Source: Schistocerca nitens (Eukaryota; Arthropoda; Insecta; Orthoptera; Acrididae). From it: 64,000 bases of DNA. The position numbers were made by a program, and so were the translations under genes. Location of the stretch: positions 168,908,178-168,972,177 of the forward strand of contig NC_064622.1 in the NCBI RefSeq assembly GCF_023898315.1, in the 5' to 3' direction. Each line of letters begins with the position of its first letter. The stretch's first letter is position 1. Shown here piece after piece: positions 33,096 through 45,296 of this stretch. The notes beneath the pieces were generated by a model. The model ran no database searches. It saw only the letters and a list, made by a program, of their open reading frames with translations, and was not told where the DNA came from.

Positions 33096-33412
33096 TCCCC
33101 CTTGGCATTCCTCTCCTGGAGATCCTAATGGGGACTATTCTGGAATCTTTTACCAATGGAGAGATCATCATGACACTTCTTCAATTATAGGCCACATGTC
33201 CAGTGGATACACGTTATGTGTCTTTAATGCAGTGGTTTCCATTGCCTTTTGCACCCTAATGCCATTGATCATTGCTGATTCTTCCGCCTTTAGGGGCAGT
33301 TTCCCACCCCCAGCACAAGAGAGTGCCCTGAACCTCTGTCCGCTCCTCCGCCCTCTTCGACAAGGCCGTTGACAGAATGAGGGTGACTTCTTATGCCGGC
33401 CGCCAATGCTAA

Positions 33413-34172
33413 TTATTTGAGCTAACTAGCATTTAAGATGCGACCTTAAGACTAGCTACTACATGCTCGAGAAACATCACTCAGTGTCAATAGTATCAAG
33501 AACGCTGCCTTCCATTACAAATCAGTGTGAAAAATATTCGAAATGCGTCCTCATAATTTCGATTCTGTAATCCATTATTGAGAAATATATTTTAATATAT
33601 TTTTTGGAGCCACTAATTACGAGCTGTGCCTAGTTCAACAAACTGCAGAGATGCGATCACGATTTACAACTGGAATAAGGTAGAATTAGTTTTCCCAGCG
33701 ATATAGTCATTTACGACGTGTGTTAGGGAGGAATGTGAAACTATACTTCTAAGAGCCCATTATATTTTTTGTTATTGTTCAGTAGTTCGGATTTGGTGTT
33801 ATATGCGCACCTGAAGCCTGTTAGTTACGTTCTCAAGGTTTAAAAGACAATTATAACGTATTTATTTTATATTTCTTATTTTGTTTCTAGCAATTTCGCT
33901 TCCCCTGTCTTCATTGGCAACTGTTACCAAGAAGCAAGATAAACCTCTGCCACAGCAGTCGAATGGCAGCGTCCATCATGGTAGCTCATAGTTCGTGATG
34001 TGAACTATGACTGCAAACCAATGTGAGATTAAACAAGCAGTTCCAAAAGATGAAATACCTCAAAAATGTGGAAGCAGAAAACGCTCCTTGATGTAAGCGA
34101 CAGTCGGACGTAAAATAACTAAGTAAAAGAAAATTTCAGTAGATATTGTAACGAACTGTAGTTAGGTATATT

Positions 34173-34204
<32 letters not shown>

Positions 34205-35048
34205 CTAGGGGCGTTATGGTCGGTCATCGTCGAGGTTACCACACCCGTACCAAAATTAGTAGAAACGAATGTGGTTAAAGTGTCTAAAACGTTGCAAAAC
34301 AAAGAAGAGTAAGTCTAAATCATTACCCTTAGTCTCTCCCAATCTCACTCGTGGTCACCGCACAATCACACTACCTCACTTGCTTTAAGACAGCGTTAAT
34401 ATGGGCAGATTTTCTAAAATTCCCTATTAAAGCAGAAGTAATGCAAGAGGGAAGCTAACATAATCAGACAGGAAAATAAGGCTGGGCCATCACTTAAAAA
34501 AGAATGGATGAGCCAGAGAATCTGAGAACACATTAAAAACTTCTCCGTAAAATCTTAGAGAACAAGCTGGACATTACACAGAATATTTTAGATCTACAAA
34601 GCAAATCAGATTTTAAATATGTGTCATTGGAGGACATTGATGTTTTATATCAATAAAAAGAAATATGTATGGTGATAAAAAAGTACACAATGTCTTATAC
34701 GTGCACAGACGATTTTTAATACCTTAACAATTGTAAACCAATTACGAGTATTATGGCAACACAAATAAAAAAAAAAGGTTTATGCTTGTATTATGAGAAA
34801 GTTCTGATATATCGCAGGTGGAAATGTTTATCAAATTAAAATGCTACGAATACGTGTAAACAATGTACAGAAACACTTTATCATTTATAAATGATACCTG
34901 CGTCCCTTGGTGTTGCCCGCGATTAAACACTAATTCATAAAAAAAATTGCTAATGCCGAAATGCGCTATCCACAAGCATGCACGATCACAAAAGTTCTCT
35001 CTTGGAAGTCTCGCGGCGCAAGCCACTTGCGCTCCAGCAAACCGCGCT
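33413..35048. other. unassigned, with (GT)n-G17 tract
   Basis: Nothing recognised except a microsatellite at 34172-34203, (TG)n followed by 17 G. Confidence 0.5.
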
Positions 35049-35058
35049 ACATCGAAAA

Positions 35059-35260
35059 GCCGGCCGGAGTGGCTGAGCGGTTCTAGACACTACAGTCTGG
35101 AACCGCGAGACCGCTACGGTCGCAGGTTGGAATCCTGCCTCGGGCATGGATGTGTGTGATGTCCGTAGGTTACTTAGGTTTAAGTAGTTCTAAGTTCTAG
35201 GGGACTGATGACCACAGAAGTTGAGTCCCGTAGTGCTCAGAGCCATTTGAACCATTTTTC
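35059..35260 (+). repeat. SINE-A with 10-bp target duplication
   Basis: Flanked by ACATCGAAAA at 35049-35058 and 35261-35270. Full head GCCGGCCGGAGTGGCTGAGC, box B GGTTGGAATCC (one change), body ending GAACCATTTTTC. Confidence 0.94.
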
Positions 35261-35270
35261 ACATCGAAAA

Positions 35271-35841
35271 AAAAAACATCAAATCTTGAAACAAAGGGAA
35301 AATCTGTCAGAACTCTTGTTCCTCGAAATTCACCCGTTTATTTCAAGGAAAAAAGTTTTGCGTGACAGATTAGTGCACTACAAAATGTGCTAGAAAAGGG
35401 AGTAAACGGTTTTACGACTGTTTGAGACTTTCTGACGTGAGTAACGGGTCATTATGCTTTGACTTAGCACGAATCATAGAACCTGCAATACACGGATTAA
35501 TGTAGTTGATCAGTGCCATCTACGGTAGTAGATATTCATTAGTTAAATAATAAATTAGTGCCATGCAATGTTTAACGTGACGCGTCAGAATTAATTGCTT
35601 TATTGGAGATTCGTCGCCCATTTCCAAACACATCTTGATATGACTTTCGTTGTTCCTTTTCCTGCGAGGAATCAATTCCTGAAGATTGTATCCTTAATCA
35701 GAAAGAGGTTAGCATAAAGTATAAGTTATAACTTTGAAAAAAAGTTATGCTGCACCAATGATAGTTGGTGTTCGTGTTGATCCTTCTCTACGTATTCACC
35801 TCTAAATGTGACACTTTTTCGCACCTATGGATAGCAACTAT
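35271..35841. other. unassigned
   Basis: I see nothing assignable. The sequence resumes after the LINE at 37973. Confidence 0.4.
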
Positions 35842-35850
35842 GGATAGCAA

Positions 35851-37963
35851 GGTGGGAATTTAAGGAGGTGGGGCCTGGATGAACTGACTAAAACAGAGGT
35901 TGTACAGAGTTTCAGGGAGAGCATAAGGGAACAATTGACAAGAATGGGTGAAAGAAATACAGTAGAAGAAGAATGGGTAGCTTTGAGGGATGAAGTAGTG
36001 AAGGTAGCAGAGGATCAAGTAGGTAAAAAGACGAGGGCTAGTAGAAATCCTTGGGTGACACAAGAAATATTGAATTTAATTGATGAAAGAAGATAATATA
36101 AAATTGCATTAAATGAAGCAGGCGAGAAGGAATACAAACGTCTCAAAAATGAGATCGACAGGAAGTGCAAAATGGCTAAGCAGGCATGGCTAGAGGACAA
36201 ATGTAAGGATGTAGAGGCTTATCTCACTAGGGGTAAGATAGATACTGCCTACAGGAAAATTAAAGAGACCTTTGGAGAAAAGAGAACCACTTGCATGAAT
36301 ATCAAGAGCTCAGATGGAAACCCAGTTCTAAGCAAAGAAGGGAAAGCAGAAAGGTGGGAGGAGTATATAGAGGGCCTATACAAGGGAGATGTACTTGAGT
36401 GCAATGTTATAGAAATGGAAGAGGATGTAGACGAAGATGAAATGGGAGATATGATACTGCATGAAGAGTTTGATAGAGCACTGAAAGACCTAAGTCGAAA
36501 CAAGGCGCCGGGAGTAGACAACATTCCATTAGAACTACTGACAGCCTTGGGAGAGCCAGTCCAGACAAAAATCTACCATCTGGTGAGCAAAATGTATGAG
36601 ACAGGCGAAATACACTCAGACTTCAAGAAGAATATAATAATTCCAATCCCAAAGAAAGCAGGTGTTGACAGATGTGAAAATTACCGAACTGTCAGTTTAA
36701 TAAGTCACAGCTGCAAAATACTAATGCGAATTCTTTACAGACGAATGGAAAAACTGATACAGCTGACCTTGGGGAAGATCAGTTTGGATTCCGTAGAAAT
36801 ATTGGAACACGTGAGGCAATACTGACCCTACGACTTATTTTAGAAGCTAGATTAAGAAAAGGCAAACCTACGTTTCTAGCATTTGTAGACTTAGAGAAAG
36901 CTTTTGACAATGTTGACTGGAATACTCTCTTTCAAATTCTGAAGGTGGCAGGGGTAAAATACAGGGAGCGAAAGGCTATTTACAATTTGTATAGAAACCA
37001 GATGGCAGTTATAAGAGTCGAGGGACATGAAAGGGAAGCAGTGGTTGGGGGGAGTGAGACAGGGTTGTAGCCTCTCCTCGATGTTGTTCAATCTGTATAT
37101 TGAGCCAGCAGTAAAGGAAACAAAAGAAAAATTCGGAGTAGGTATTAAAATCCATGGAGAAGAAATAAAAACTTTAAGGTTCGCCGATGACATTGTAATT
37201 CTGTCAGAGACAGCAAAGGACTTGGAAGAGCAGCTGAACGGCATGGACAGTGTCTTGAAAGGAGGATATCAGATGAACATCAACAAAGGCAAAACGAGGA
37301 TAATGGAATGTAGTCGAATTAAATAGGGTGATGCTGCGGGAATTAGATTAGGAAATGAGACACTTAAAGTAGTAAAGGAGTTTTGCTATTTGGGGAGCAA
37401 AATAACTGATGATGGCTGAAGTAGAGGGGATATAAAATTTAGACTGGCATTGGCAAGGAAAGCTTTTCTGAAGAAGAGAAATTTATTTACTTCGAGTATA
37501 GATTTAAGTGTCAGGAAGTCGTTTCTGAAAGTATACGTATGGAGTGTAGCCATGTATGGAAGTGAAACATGGACGATAACTAGTTTGGACAAGAAGAGAA
37601 CAGAAGCTTTCGAGATGTGGTGCTACAGAAGAATGCTGAAGATTAGGTGGTTAGATCACATAACTAATGTGGAGGTACTGAATAGGATTGGGGAGAAGAG
37701 GAGTTTGTGGCACAACTTGACTAGAAGAAGGGATCGGTTGGGAGGACATGTTCTGAGGCATCAAGGGATCACCAATATAGTATTGGAGGGCAGCGTGGAG
37801 GGTAAAAATCGTAGAGGGAGACCAAGAGATGAATACACTAAGCAGATTCAGAGGGATGTAGGCTGCAGCACGTACTGGGAGATGAAGAAGCTTGCACAGG
37901 ATAGAGTAGCGTGGAGAGCTGCATCAAACCAGTCTCGGGACTGAAGACCACAACAACAACAAC
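35851..37963 (+). mobile_element. 5'-truncated RTE-like LINE with 9-bp target duplication
   Basis: GGATAGCAA at 35842-35850 and 37964-37972 brackets a 2.1-kb LINE that begins inside the region between endonuclease and RT. It ends AAGACCACAACAACAACAAC, the (AAC)n-type 3' end of this subfamily. The host sequence has another GGATAGCAA just upstream, so the duplication length is a minimum estimate. The endonuclease is missing. Confidence 0.9.
36172..37944 (+). pseudogene. LINE reverse transcriptase and C-terminal region
   Basis: In order: an N-terminal linker (MAKQAWLEDKCKDVEAYLTR), LSRNKAPGVDNIPLELLTAL, IIPIPKKAGVDRCENYRTV (RT motif 0/1), then after a frameshift near 36780 LRLILEARLRKGKPTFLAF and VDLEKAFDNVDWNTLFQIL, then after a second frameshift near 37050 GVRQGCSLSSMLFNLYIEP, the catalytic box RFADDIVILSETAKDLEEQL, and after two in-frame stops the family-specific tail (AMYGSETWTITSLDKKR, MWCYRRMLKIRWLDHI, RGRPRDEYTKQIQ) to the stop after NQSRD. 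The catalytic FADD is intact, but the frame is broken at least four times. Confidence 0.92.
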
Positions 37964-37972
37964 GGATAGCAA

Positions 37973-39524
37973 TTGGAGATCTTTGCTCTAGACGTCTGCA
38001 TTTTGGTTGATCAGGAGTCAAGCCACTTCGAAAATCATCTGTCATTCTGGAAATGCCTGTTACGCACTGGTTTCTTCATCTGAGAAAAGAGGAAAACGTC
38101 ACTGGTTACCGTGTCAGGAGAAAATACGTCTAAAGAAAAACCGTATCTGGCTCTATCATGTGAAGAACGAGATTGTGGAACAAAAACGCCCCTTTGGAGA
38201 GCTTCCGCCACGTTATATATTCACTGGTTTGCGTAACCTTGGCAGAAGATTGCGACAGTATGCTACCGTGACGGTTTGCTCCTTACGAGCATTATCTGTT
38301 AGCGTCTAGTGATGGGAACAACAGAACGAAACAATCGATTCACTCGGTTGTTGGAAAACAATAGACTCACTCGGTTGTAGTTTTACGTATCGGTTGAATC
38401 ATTCATTCATTCATTTCTTCCGAGTGAAACCAGTGAGTGGGAGCAACCTAATGCAAACATTTTATCGTTCTGGCATTGTTCAATTATAATTGTTGACTGC
38501 GCTCTTTTATTGTCTGTCATCACTTTTACTGTCGTTCCGAAGTTTGCTTTTTATTGAACGACAGTAAATTGCTTTTAGTTTAGTCTGCCGCCCATGGTTA
38601 TTTTTGAAACCGTGGACTTTGCGCCTGTACCAGAATACTGGAACGCTCAGGACTTGGAAATGGGAGAAATCATATGACTAGATAAAGAAACTGATCCCAA
38701 AGATAAATTACACGCTATATACAGTATCTGCAGGGGCGAATAATATTGTAAAACTGTATTAACTAAAGAAATTGAAAGAAAATTTACGAATGATGAAAAT
38801 TATTTCTCGCAAAAAAGAGAGAAAAGCACTTCCAACGAGTGACAGTATGTGCTTAAAAGTAAGTGATTAAGTCACCAAACAATTAAAATAATTGTTTCTT
38901 ATAGGCTTCCTGTTTACGTCACCTCAGCATTTACTAAAATAAAGTTATCAGTGATCACTGCAAACCAGTGGAAAGAAGACAGAGACAGAGCTCCAATAAA
39001 CTTAAATGAAAACGTAATTCTTCATTTATTTAAACGTAAATCTGTAATGTACCACCAGCTGTTAGCCTTTTAAAGTCATCAAAAAAAGTCCAGATTTGCT
39101 GCCAGAAATACGAAAATCCGTGTTTATGTAAATACATAAATTTTGAAAATACTTCATCTTTAGCAACACAGTTTTCAGCTCTCATTAAAATAATATGCAC
39201 TGTTTGTGTCTTTAAAAAAAAAGAAAGAAAGAAAAGGTTTTCAACGATGGTCATGTTTTATGATACGCTAATATGCTGAAGATTATTTAAATGAAATTAC
39301 TCACCCCGAAGACTGAGTGAAAACATTCATATATCTGCCGTAACTGTCGGAGACTTGTCAGTCGTTTTTCTCACACTAAGTAAGTGTAACTACTGAGACC
39401 CGTACAGTGAATGAAGAAAAGAGGACTTGCAATACGGTGGCCGAACTTCCCCGCGTGGGGCCTCCCGGCCAACAATGCCATACGATCCTTTCATTTCGTT
39501 TCGTGTAGCTGACAAGGCAGTAGA
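37973..39524. other. unassigned
   Basis: 38320-38470 contains loose repeats of CACTCGGTTG/TCATTCATTCATT. CTAGTGATGGGAAC at 38307-38320 resembles a hAT terminal repeat but no partner was found. No coding sequence. Confidence 0.4.
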
Positions 39525-39526
39525 TA

Positions 39527-40522
39527 CTGAGAGGTCCAGTCACACCAATGTGACCATCACCTATATGCGATGTCAACGTGCAATAACCTCTCACAGATGG
39601 CAGGTGGCAGCACTAGCAGCGTAGAGGAAAACAGTGCAATAGTTGTCGAAACGCGGAAACCGAGCGATTTATTTGACGACCAATAAAACATGATCATTGG
39701 TTTGTGGCCCAAGGGTGAAAGGACTTCCTAAACGGCTGAGACTGTGAACTGCTCGTGTGGCGCCGTGGTTAAGATACACCGCTCATGACAAAACAGCGCT
39801 ATCCAAAACCGGCGCAGAGACAACTGTGGTGGACAACGGCTGCGCAGATATGTACAGGCGAATAAACGTGCAACTGTTAAGCAATTGACCGGCCGGTTAA
39901 ACAAAGGTCCATGCAACCATGCTGACTGCCGTTAATCGGCGAAGAAGGGTGGAATTTGCACTCCAGTACTGCAAGTGGACGTCCGCTGATTGGCGACAGG
40001 TGGCCTTTCCATTGGCATGAAACGTCTGAAAGCAAACACCCTTCAACAAACGTCGCAAGGGTTTAGGCCGAAGGAGGGAGCTCTATGATATGGCGAATGA
40101 TTTCGTGGCATTCCGTGAGAGATAACGTCATTCTCGAAGGCACAATGGATCAACACAAGTATGCATCTATCTTTGGTTACCCTCACATGCAGTTTGGTTT
40201 TCTTCGGCACGATAACATCTACGAGTAGGACAATGCAACAAGCAACACTGCTCGCAGCGCGTCAGGATGACTTTAAGGTACTCCTCTGGGCACCAAACTG
40301 CCCGGATTTGAACCCAATCGATCGAGCTGTTCGCGCCATGGATCATCAACCGAGAAACCTAGCGCAGCTGGCAACGGCGCTGAAAGTGGCGTGACTCCGT
40401 ATCGCTGTTGGTACCTCCCAGAACCTCACTGGCTCTCTTGCTGCACATCTCGCAGTGGTCCACACTGCAAAGGTGGTTATTCAGGCCTGTGACAGGTGGT
40501 CACATTTATGTGACTGACAGTG
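39527..40522 (+). mobile_element. Tc1-like transposon, decayed
   Basis: TA at 39525-39526 and 40523-40524. Inverted ends CCAGTCACACCAATGTGACC (left) and GGTCACATTTATGTGACTG (right). The interior shows a degenerate Tc1 transposase. About 1.0 kb. Confidence 0.85.
39940..40490 (+). pseudogene. Tc1-like transposase fragment
   Basis: The frame around 40228-40394 reads RQDDFKVLLWAPNCPDLNPI, the third catalytic region of Tc1 transposases (W-x-x-x-S-P-D-L-N-P-I-E), followed by MDHQPRNLAQLATALKVA. Upstream at 39940-40010 CKWTSADWRQV resembles the segment before the first Asp. No continuous frame survives, and the first catalytic motif is lost in frameshifts. Confidence 0.75.
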
Positions 40523-40524
40523 TA

Positions 40525-40874
40525 GTTTCATTCGGTTGATTCATTCGACTAACAAAAACCGACTGAGCTGAATAAAAAAGTCCACTGGCAAATCAGTTGT
40601 AAAAACCAGTCAGTTTTCTGGTCAGTATTAGCACCTCACCAAGGTAGTCCCAAAAACATTCAGTATCACCTTACCTAGTGACAGTTGCGACTCCGACTTT
40701 TTTTTTAGCATTGATGAACCCACGGGCCGTCCTGATAGATCCAGCATTCGTACATGGAGATTAGACAGATAACGTAGTTGTACGACTTACACTGCTGCTT
40801 CAGTCCTGCGAACGTCTTGGAGGGTTGTGGGCGTCGCAGAATACAGCGGTGGTGACATTTGACATGCTAAAAAT
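40525..40874. other. unassigned
   Basis: CATTCGGTTGATTCATTCG near 40530 resembles the repeats at 38320-38470, so both may flank one older element into which the Tc1 copy inserted. Not proven. Confidence 0.35.
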
Positions 40875-41043
40875 ATCGTACAAGATGTTGAAACTGCTGT
40901 TGTTGTTGTTGTTTTTGTTGTTGTGGTCTTCAGTCCAGGGACTGGTTTCATACAACTCTCAATGCTACTCTATCCTGGACAACCTTCTTCATCTCGCAGT
41001 ACCTACTGCAACCAACATGCTTCTGAATCTGCTTAGTGTATTC
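40875..41043 (-). mobile_element. 3' end of a minus-strand LINE (part 1 of 2)
   Basis: TGTTGTTGTTGTTTTTGTTG, GTGGTCTTCAGTCC and the reversed 3' coding end match 53553-53690. It breaks at GCTTAGTGTATTC, and the same LINE continues at 44541 with ATTCATCTCTTGGTCTCC. It was split by the 41044-44540 insertion. Confidence 0.9.
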
Positions 41044-41069
41044 TCAAATAGTACCCGTTGTCTAGGGGT

Positions 41070-41311
41070 CGCCGGCACGGTAGCTCAGCGTGTTCGGTCA
41101 GAGGGTTAGCTGCCCTCTGTGATAAAAAAACTGAGTTAATCGATCAACAACGAACTAAAACGGGTGTCTTAAGACGGCCGCCCTGAGCAGATGCAACGAA
41201 CGAAAGCGAACAAAATGAGATTAAAAAAAAAGGGGGGGGGTTGCGTCTTTGATTCATAATCAAAACGTCTTCAGTCCCGGGTACGATCCCCACCACTGTC
41301 TAAATTTTGAT
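41070..41311 (+). repeat. SINE-G-like block at the 5' end of the inserted LINE
   Basis: GCCGGCACGGTAGCTCAGCG, TTAGCTGCCCTCTGTG, GATCAACAACGAACTAAAAC, then an A/G run and a second tRNA-like block (GTCTTTGATTCATAATCAAA, box B GGTACGATCCCC). It runs directly into AATAATCAGCATTGGCGGCC, the 5' end shared with the LINE at 33412, with no target duplication in between. Confidence 0.75.
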
Positions 41312-41653
41312 AAATAATCAGCATTGGCGGCCGAAGACTTCCGGCATAAGAAGTCAGCCTCATTCTGCCAACGGCCTTGTCAAAGAGGGCGGAGGAGCGG
41401 ATAGAGGTTCAGGGCACTCTCTTGTCCTAGGGGTGGGAAATTACCCCTAAAGGCGGAAGAATCAGCAATGATCAACAACATAAGGGTGTAGAAGGCAATG
41501 GAAACCACTGCATTAAGGACACGTAACGTGTATCCACAGGACATGTGCCCTGTAATTCAAGAAGTGTCATGATGATCTCTCCATTGGCAAAAGATTCCGG
41601 AATAGTCCCCCATTCGAATCTCTGGGAGGGGACTGCCAAGGGGGAGGTTACCA

Positions 41654-42396
41654 TGAGAAAAAGATTTAATAATCAACGAAAGGATAACGTTCTACGAGTC
41701 GGGGCGTGGAATGTCAGAAGCTTGAACGTGGTAGGGAAACTGGAAAAATCTGAAAAGGTAAATGCAAAGGCTCAATCTAGATATAGTAGGGGTCAGTGAA
41801 GTGAAGTGGAAGGAAGAAAAGGATTTCTGGTCAGATGAGTATCGGGTAATATCAACAGCAGCAGAAAATGGTATAACAGGTGTAGGATTCGTTATGAAGG
41901 TAGGGCAGAGGGCGTGTTACTGTGAACAGTTCAGTGACCGGGTTGTTCTAATCAGAATCGACAGCAGACAAACACCGACAACGATAGTTCAGGTTTACAT
42001 GCCGACGTCGAAAGTTGAAGATGAACAGATAGAGAAAGTGTATGAGGATATTGAAAGGGTAACGCAGTATGTAAAGGGGGATGAAAATCTAATAGTCATG
42101 GGCGACTGGAATGCAGTTGTAGGGGAAGGAGTAGAAGAAAAAGTTACAGGAGAATATGGGCTTGGGACAAGGAATGAAAGAGGAGAAAGACTAATTGAGT
42201 TCTTTAACAAGTTTCAGCTAGTAATAGCAAATACCCTGTTCAAGTATCACAAGAGGAGGAGGTATACTTGGAAAAGGCCGGGAGATACGGGAAGATTTCA
42301 ATTAGATTACATCATGGTCAGACAGAGATTCCGAAATCAGATACTGGACTGTAGGGCGTAGCCAGGAGCAGATATAGACTCAGATCACAATATAGT
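41654..42396 (+). pseudogene. LINE endonuclease (EEP/APE-type)
   Basis: RVGAWNVRSLNVVGKLEKSE (first Asn motif AWNVRS) in one frame, then after a -1/+1 slip near 41765 LDIVGVSEVKWKEEKDFW (catalytic Glu in VSEVKW), NGITGVGFVMKVGQ, NLIVMGDWNAVVGEGVEEK (GDWN), YTWKRPGDTGRFQLDYIMV, and after a stop (DCRA, 42359-42361) DSDHNIVVMKSRL with the SDH motif. All catalytic motifs are visible but two breaks separate them. Confidence 0.92.
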
Positions 42397-42397
42397 A

Positions 42398-44516
42398 GTG
42401 ATGAAGAGTAGGCTGAAGTTCAAGACATTGGTCAGGAAGAATCAATACGCAAAGAAGTGGGATACGGAAGTACTAAGGAATGACGAGATACGTTTGAAGT
42501 TCTCTAACGCTATAGATACAGCAATAAGAAATAGCGCAGTAGGCAGTACAGTTGAAGAGGAATGGACATCTCTAAAAAGGGCCATCACAGAAGTTGGGAA
42601 GGAAAACATAGGTACAAAGAAGGTAGCTGCGAAGAAACCATGGGTAACAGAAGAAATACTTCAGTTGATTGATGAAAGGAGGAAGTACAAACATGTTCCG
42701 GGAAAATCAGGAATACAGAAATACAAGTCGCTGAGGAATGAAATAAATAGGAAGTGCAGGGAAGCTAAGACGAAATGGCTGCAGGAAAAATGTGAAGACA
42801 TCGAAAAAGATATGATTGTCGGAAGGACAGACTCAGCATACAGGAAAGTCAAAACAACCTTTGGTGACATTAAAAGAACGGTGGTAACATTAAGAGTGCA
42901 ACGGGAATTCCACTGTTAAATGCAGAGGAGAGAGCAGATAGGTGGAAAGAATACATTGAAAGCCTCTATGAGGGTGAAGATTTGTCTGATGTGATAGAAG
43001 AAGAAACAGGAGTCGATTTAGAAGAGATAGGGGATCCAGTATTAGAATCGGAATTTAAAAGAGCTTTGGAGGACTTACGGTCAAATAAGGCAGAAGGGAT
43101 AGATAACATTCCATCAGAATTTCTAAAATCATTGGGGGAAGTGGAAACAAAACGACTATTCATGTTAGTGTGTAGAATATGAGTCTGGCGACATACCATC
43201 TGACTTTCGGAAAAGGATCATCCACACAATTCCGAAGACGGCAAGAGCTGACAAGTGCGAGAATTATCGCACAATCAGTTTAACAGCTCATGCATCGAAG
43301 CTGCTTACAAGAATAATATACAGAAGAATGGAAAAGAAAATTGAGAATGCGCTAGGTGACGATCAGTTTGGCTTTAGGAAAAGTGAAGGGTCGAGAGAGG
43401 CAATTCTGACGTTACGGCTAATAATGGAAGCAAGGCTACAGAAAAATCAGGACACTTTCATAGGATTTGTCGACCTGGAAAAAGCGTTCGACAATATAAA
43501 ATGGTGCAAGCTGTTCGAGATTCTGAAAAAAGTAGGGGGTAAGCTATAGGGAGAGACGGGTCATATACAATATGTACAACAACCAAGAGGGAATAATAAG
43601 AGTGGACGATCAAGAACGAAGTGCTCGTATTAAGAAGGGTGTAAGACAAGGCTGTAGCCTTTCGCCCCTACTCTTCAATCTGTACATCGAGGAAGCAATG
43701 ATGGAAATAAAAGAATGGTTCAGGAGTGGAATTAAAATACAAGGTGAAAGGATATCAATGATACAATTCGCTGATGACATTGCTATCCTGAGTGAAAGTG
43801 AAGAAGATTTAAATGATCTGCTGAACGGAATGAACAGTCTAATGAGTACAGAGTATGGTTTGAGAGTAAATCGGAGAAAGACGAAGGTAATGAGAAGTAG
43901 TAGAAATGAGAACAGCGAGAAACTTAACATCAGGATTGATGGTCACGAAGTCAATGAAGTTAAGGAATTCTGCTACCTAGGCAGTAAAATAACCAATGAC
44001 GGATGGAGCAAGGAGGACATCAAAAGCAGACTCGCTATGGCAAAAAAGGCATTTCTGGCCAAGAGAAGTCTACTAATATCAAATACCGGCCTTAATTTGA
44101 GGAAGAAATTTCTGAGGATGGACGTCGGGAGTACAGCATTGTATGGTAGTGAAACATGGACTGTGGGAAAACCGGAACAGAAGAGAATCGAAGCATTTGA
44201 GATGTGGTGCTACAGACGAATTTTGAAAATTAGGTGAACTGATAAAGTAAGGAATGAGGAGGTTCTACGCAGAATCGGAGAGGAAAGGAATATATGGAAA
44301 ACACTGATAAGGAGAAGGGACAGGATGATAGGACATCTGCTAAGACATGAGGGAATGACTTCCATGGTACTAGAGGGAGCTGTAGAGGAAGACAGAGATT
44401 GGAATACGTCAAGCAAATAATTGAGGACGTAGGTTGCAAGTGCTACTCTGAGATGAAGAGGTTAGCACTGGAAAGGAATTCGTGGCGGGCCGCAACAAAC
44501 CAGCCAGTAGACTGAA
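42398..44516 (+). pseudogene. LINE reverse transcriptase and C-terminal region
   Basis: MMKSRLKFKTLVRKNQYAKK links from the endonuclease. Then KKPWVTEEILQLIDERRKYK, a frameshift near 42880, LRSNKAEGIDNIPSEFLKSL, a break near 43180, CENYRTISLTAH-type sequence, DDQFGFRKSEGSREAILTLR, FIGFVDLEKAFDNIKWCKLF, a stop near 43548, GVRQGCSLSPLLFNLYIEEA, the catalytic QFADDIAILSESEEDLNDLL, YGLRVNRRKTKVMRSSRN, ALYGSETWTVGKPEQKR and MWCYRRILKIR, with the tail to RAATNQPVD-stop. FADD is intact, with about five frame breaks in total. Confidence 0.92.
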
Positions 44517-44540
44517 GAAAAAAAAAAAAAAAAAAAAAAA

Positions 44541-45262
44541 ATTCATCTCTTGGTCTCCCTCTGCGATTTTTACCCTCCACGCTGCCCTCCAATATTAAAT
44601 TGGTGATCCCTTGATGCCTCAGAACATGTCATACCAACCGACCCCTTCTTCTAGTCAAGTTGTGCCACAAACTCCTCTTGTCCCCAATTCTATTCAGTAT
44701 CTCGTCATTAGCTGCGTGACCTACCCATCTAATCTTCAGCATTCTTCTGTAGCACCACATTTCGAAACCTTCTATTCTCTTCTTGTCTAAACTATTTATC
44801 GTCCATGTTTCACTTCCATACATGGCTACACTCCATACAAATACTTTCAGAAACGACTTCCTGACACTTGAATCTATACTCGATGTTAACAAATTTCTCT
44901 TCTTCAGAAACGCTTTCCTTGCCATTGTCAGTCTACATATTATATCCCCTCTACTTCGACCATCGTCAGTTATTTTGCTCCCCAAACAGCAAAACTCATC
45001 TACTACTTTAAGTGTCTCATTTACTAATCTAATTCCCTCAACATCACCCGACTTAATTCGACTACATACCATTATCCTCGTTTTTCTTTTGTTGATGTTC
45101 ATCTTATATCCTCCTTCCAAGACACTGTCCATTCCATTCATCTACTCTTCCAGGTCCTTTGCTGTCTCTGACAAAATTACAATGTCATCTGCGAACCTCA
45201 AAGTTTTTATTTCTTCTTCGTGGATTTTAATTACTACTCCGATATTCACTTTTGCCTCTCTT
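44541..45262 (-). mobile_element. minus-strand LINE, continuation (part 2 of 2)
   Basis: Continues 40875-41043. Minus-strand coding 45141-44629 reads NGMDSVLEGGYKMNINKRKT, KVVDEFCCLGSKITDDGRSR, VAMYGSETWTINSLDKKR and MWCYRRMLKIRWVGHA, and upstream IKIHEEEIKTLRFADDIVIL to about 45230. The 5' truncation lies near 45262. Subfamily as in 53553-54770. Confidence 0.9.
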
Positions 45263-45296
45263 GCATCGTTTGTTATACCCTGGTCTTTAAGCACCA

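Larger units (their letters stand above)
29884..33412 (-). mobile_element. near full-length non-LTR retrotransposon (RTE-like, 'craniofacial development protein 2-like')
   Basis: Minus-strand LINE with a T-rich left end (its poly-A tail), an RT region, an apurinic-type endonuclease and, at the right, a 5' non-coding part with GGCGGCCGGCATAAGAAGTC that matches 41325-41360 of the sister copy. It is interrupted by SINE-B (30696-30914) and SINE-A (32902-33095). The length without SINEs is about 3.1 kb, close to the sister copy. Clade assignment is from the domain content and is not certain. Confidence 0.88.
41044..44540 (+). mobile_element. near full-length RTE-like LINE inserted in another LINE
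   Basis: The insertion starts after GTATTC (41043) and ends with A23 or so at 44518-44540 before ATTC, giving a target duplication of at least ATTC. It contains the SINE-G-like block, a 5' non-coding region (41312-41685), an endonuclease, an RT and a 3' end finishing CCAGTAGACTGAAG plus poly-A. The coding parts are interrupted by frameshifts. This is the most complete LINE in the window. Confidence 0.9.

Noticed and set aside
35842-35850. Reading the doubled GGATAGCAA as a longer duplication including ACTAT
   Set aside because: The right flank continues ATTGG and not ACTAT, so only 9 bp can be claimed.
38307-40660. hAT element with TAGTGATGGGAAC end surrounding the Tc1 copy
   Set aside because: Only one end looks like hAT; no inverted partner, 8-bp duplication or transposase found.
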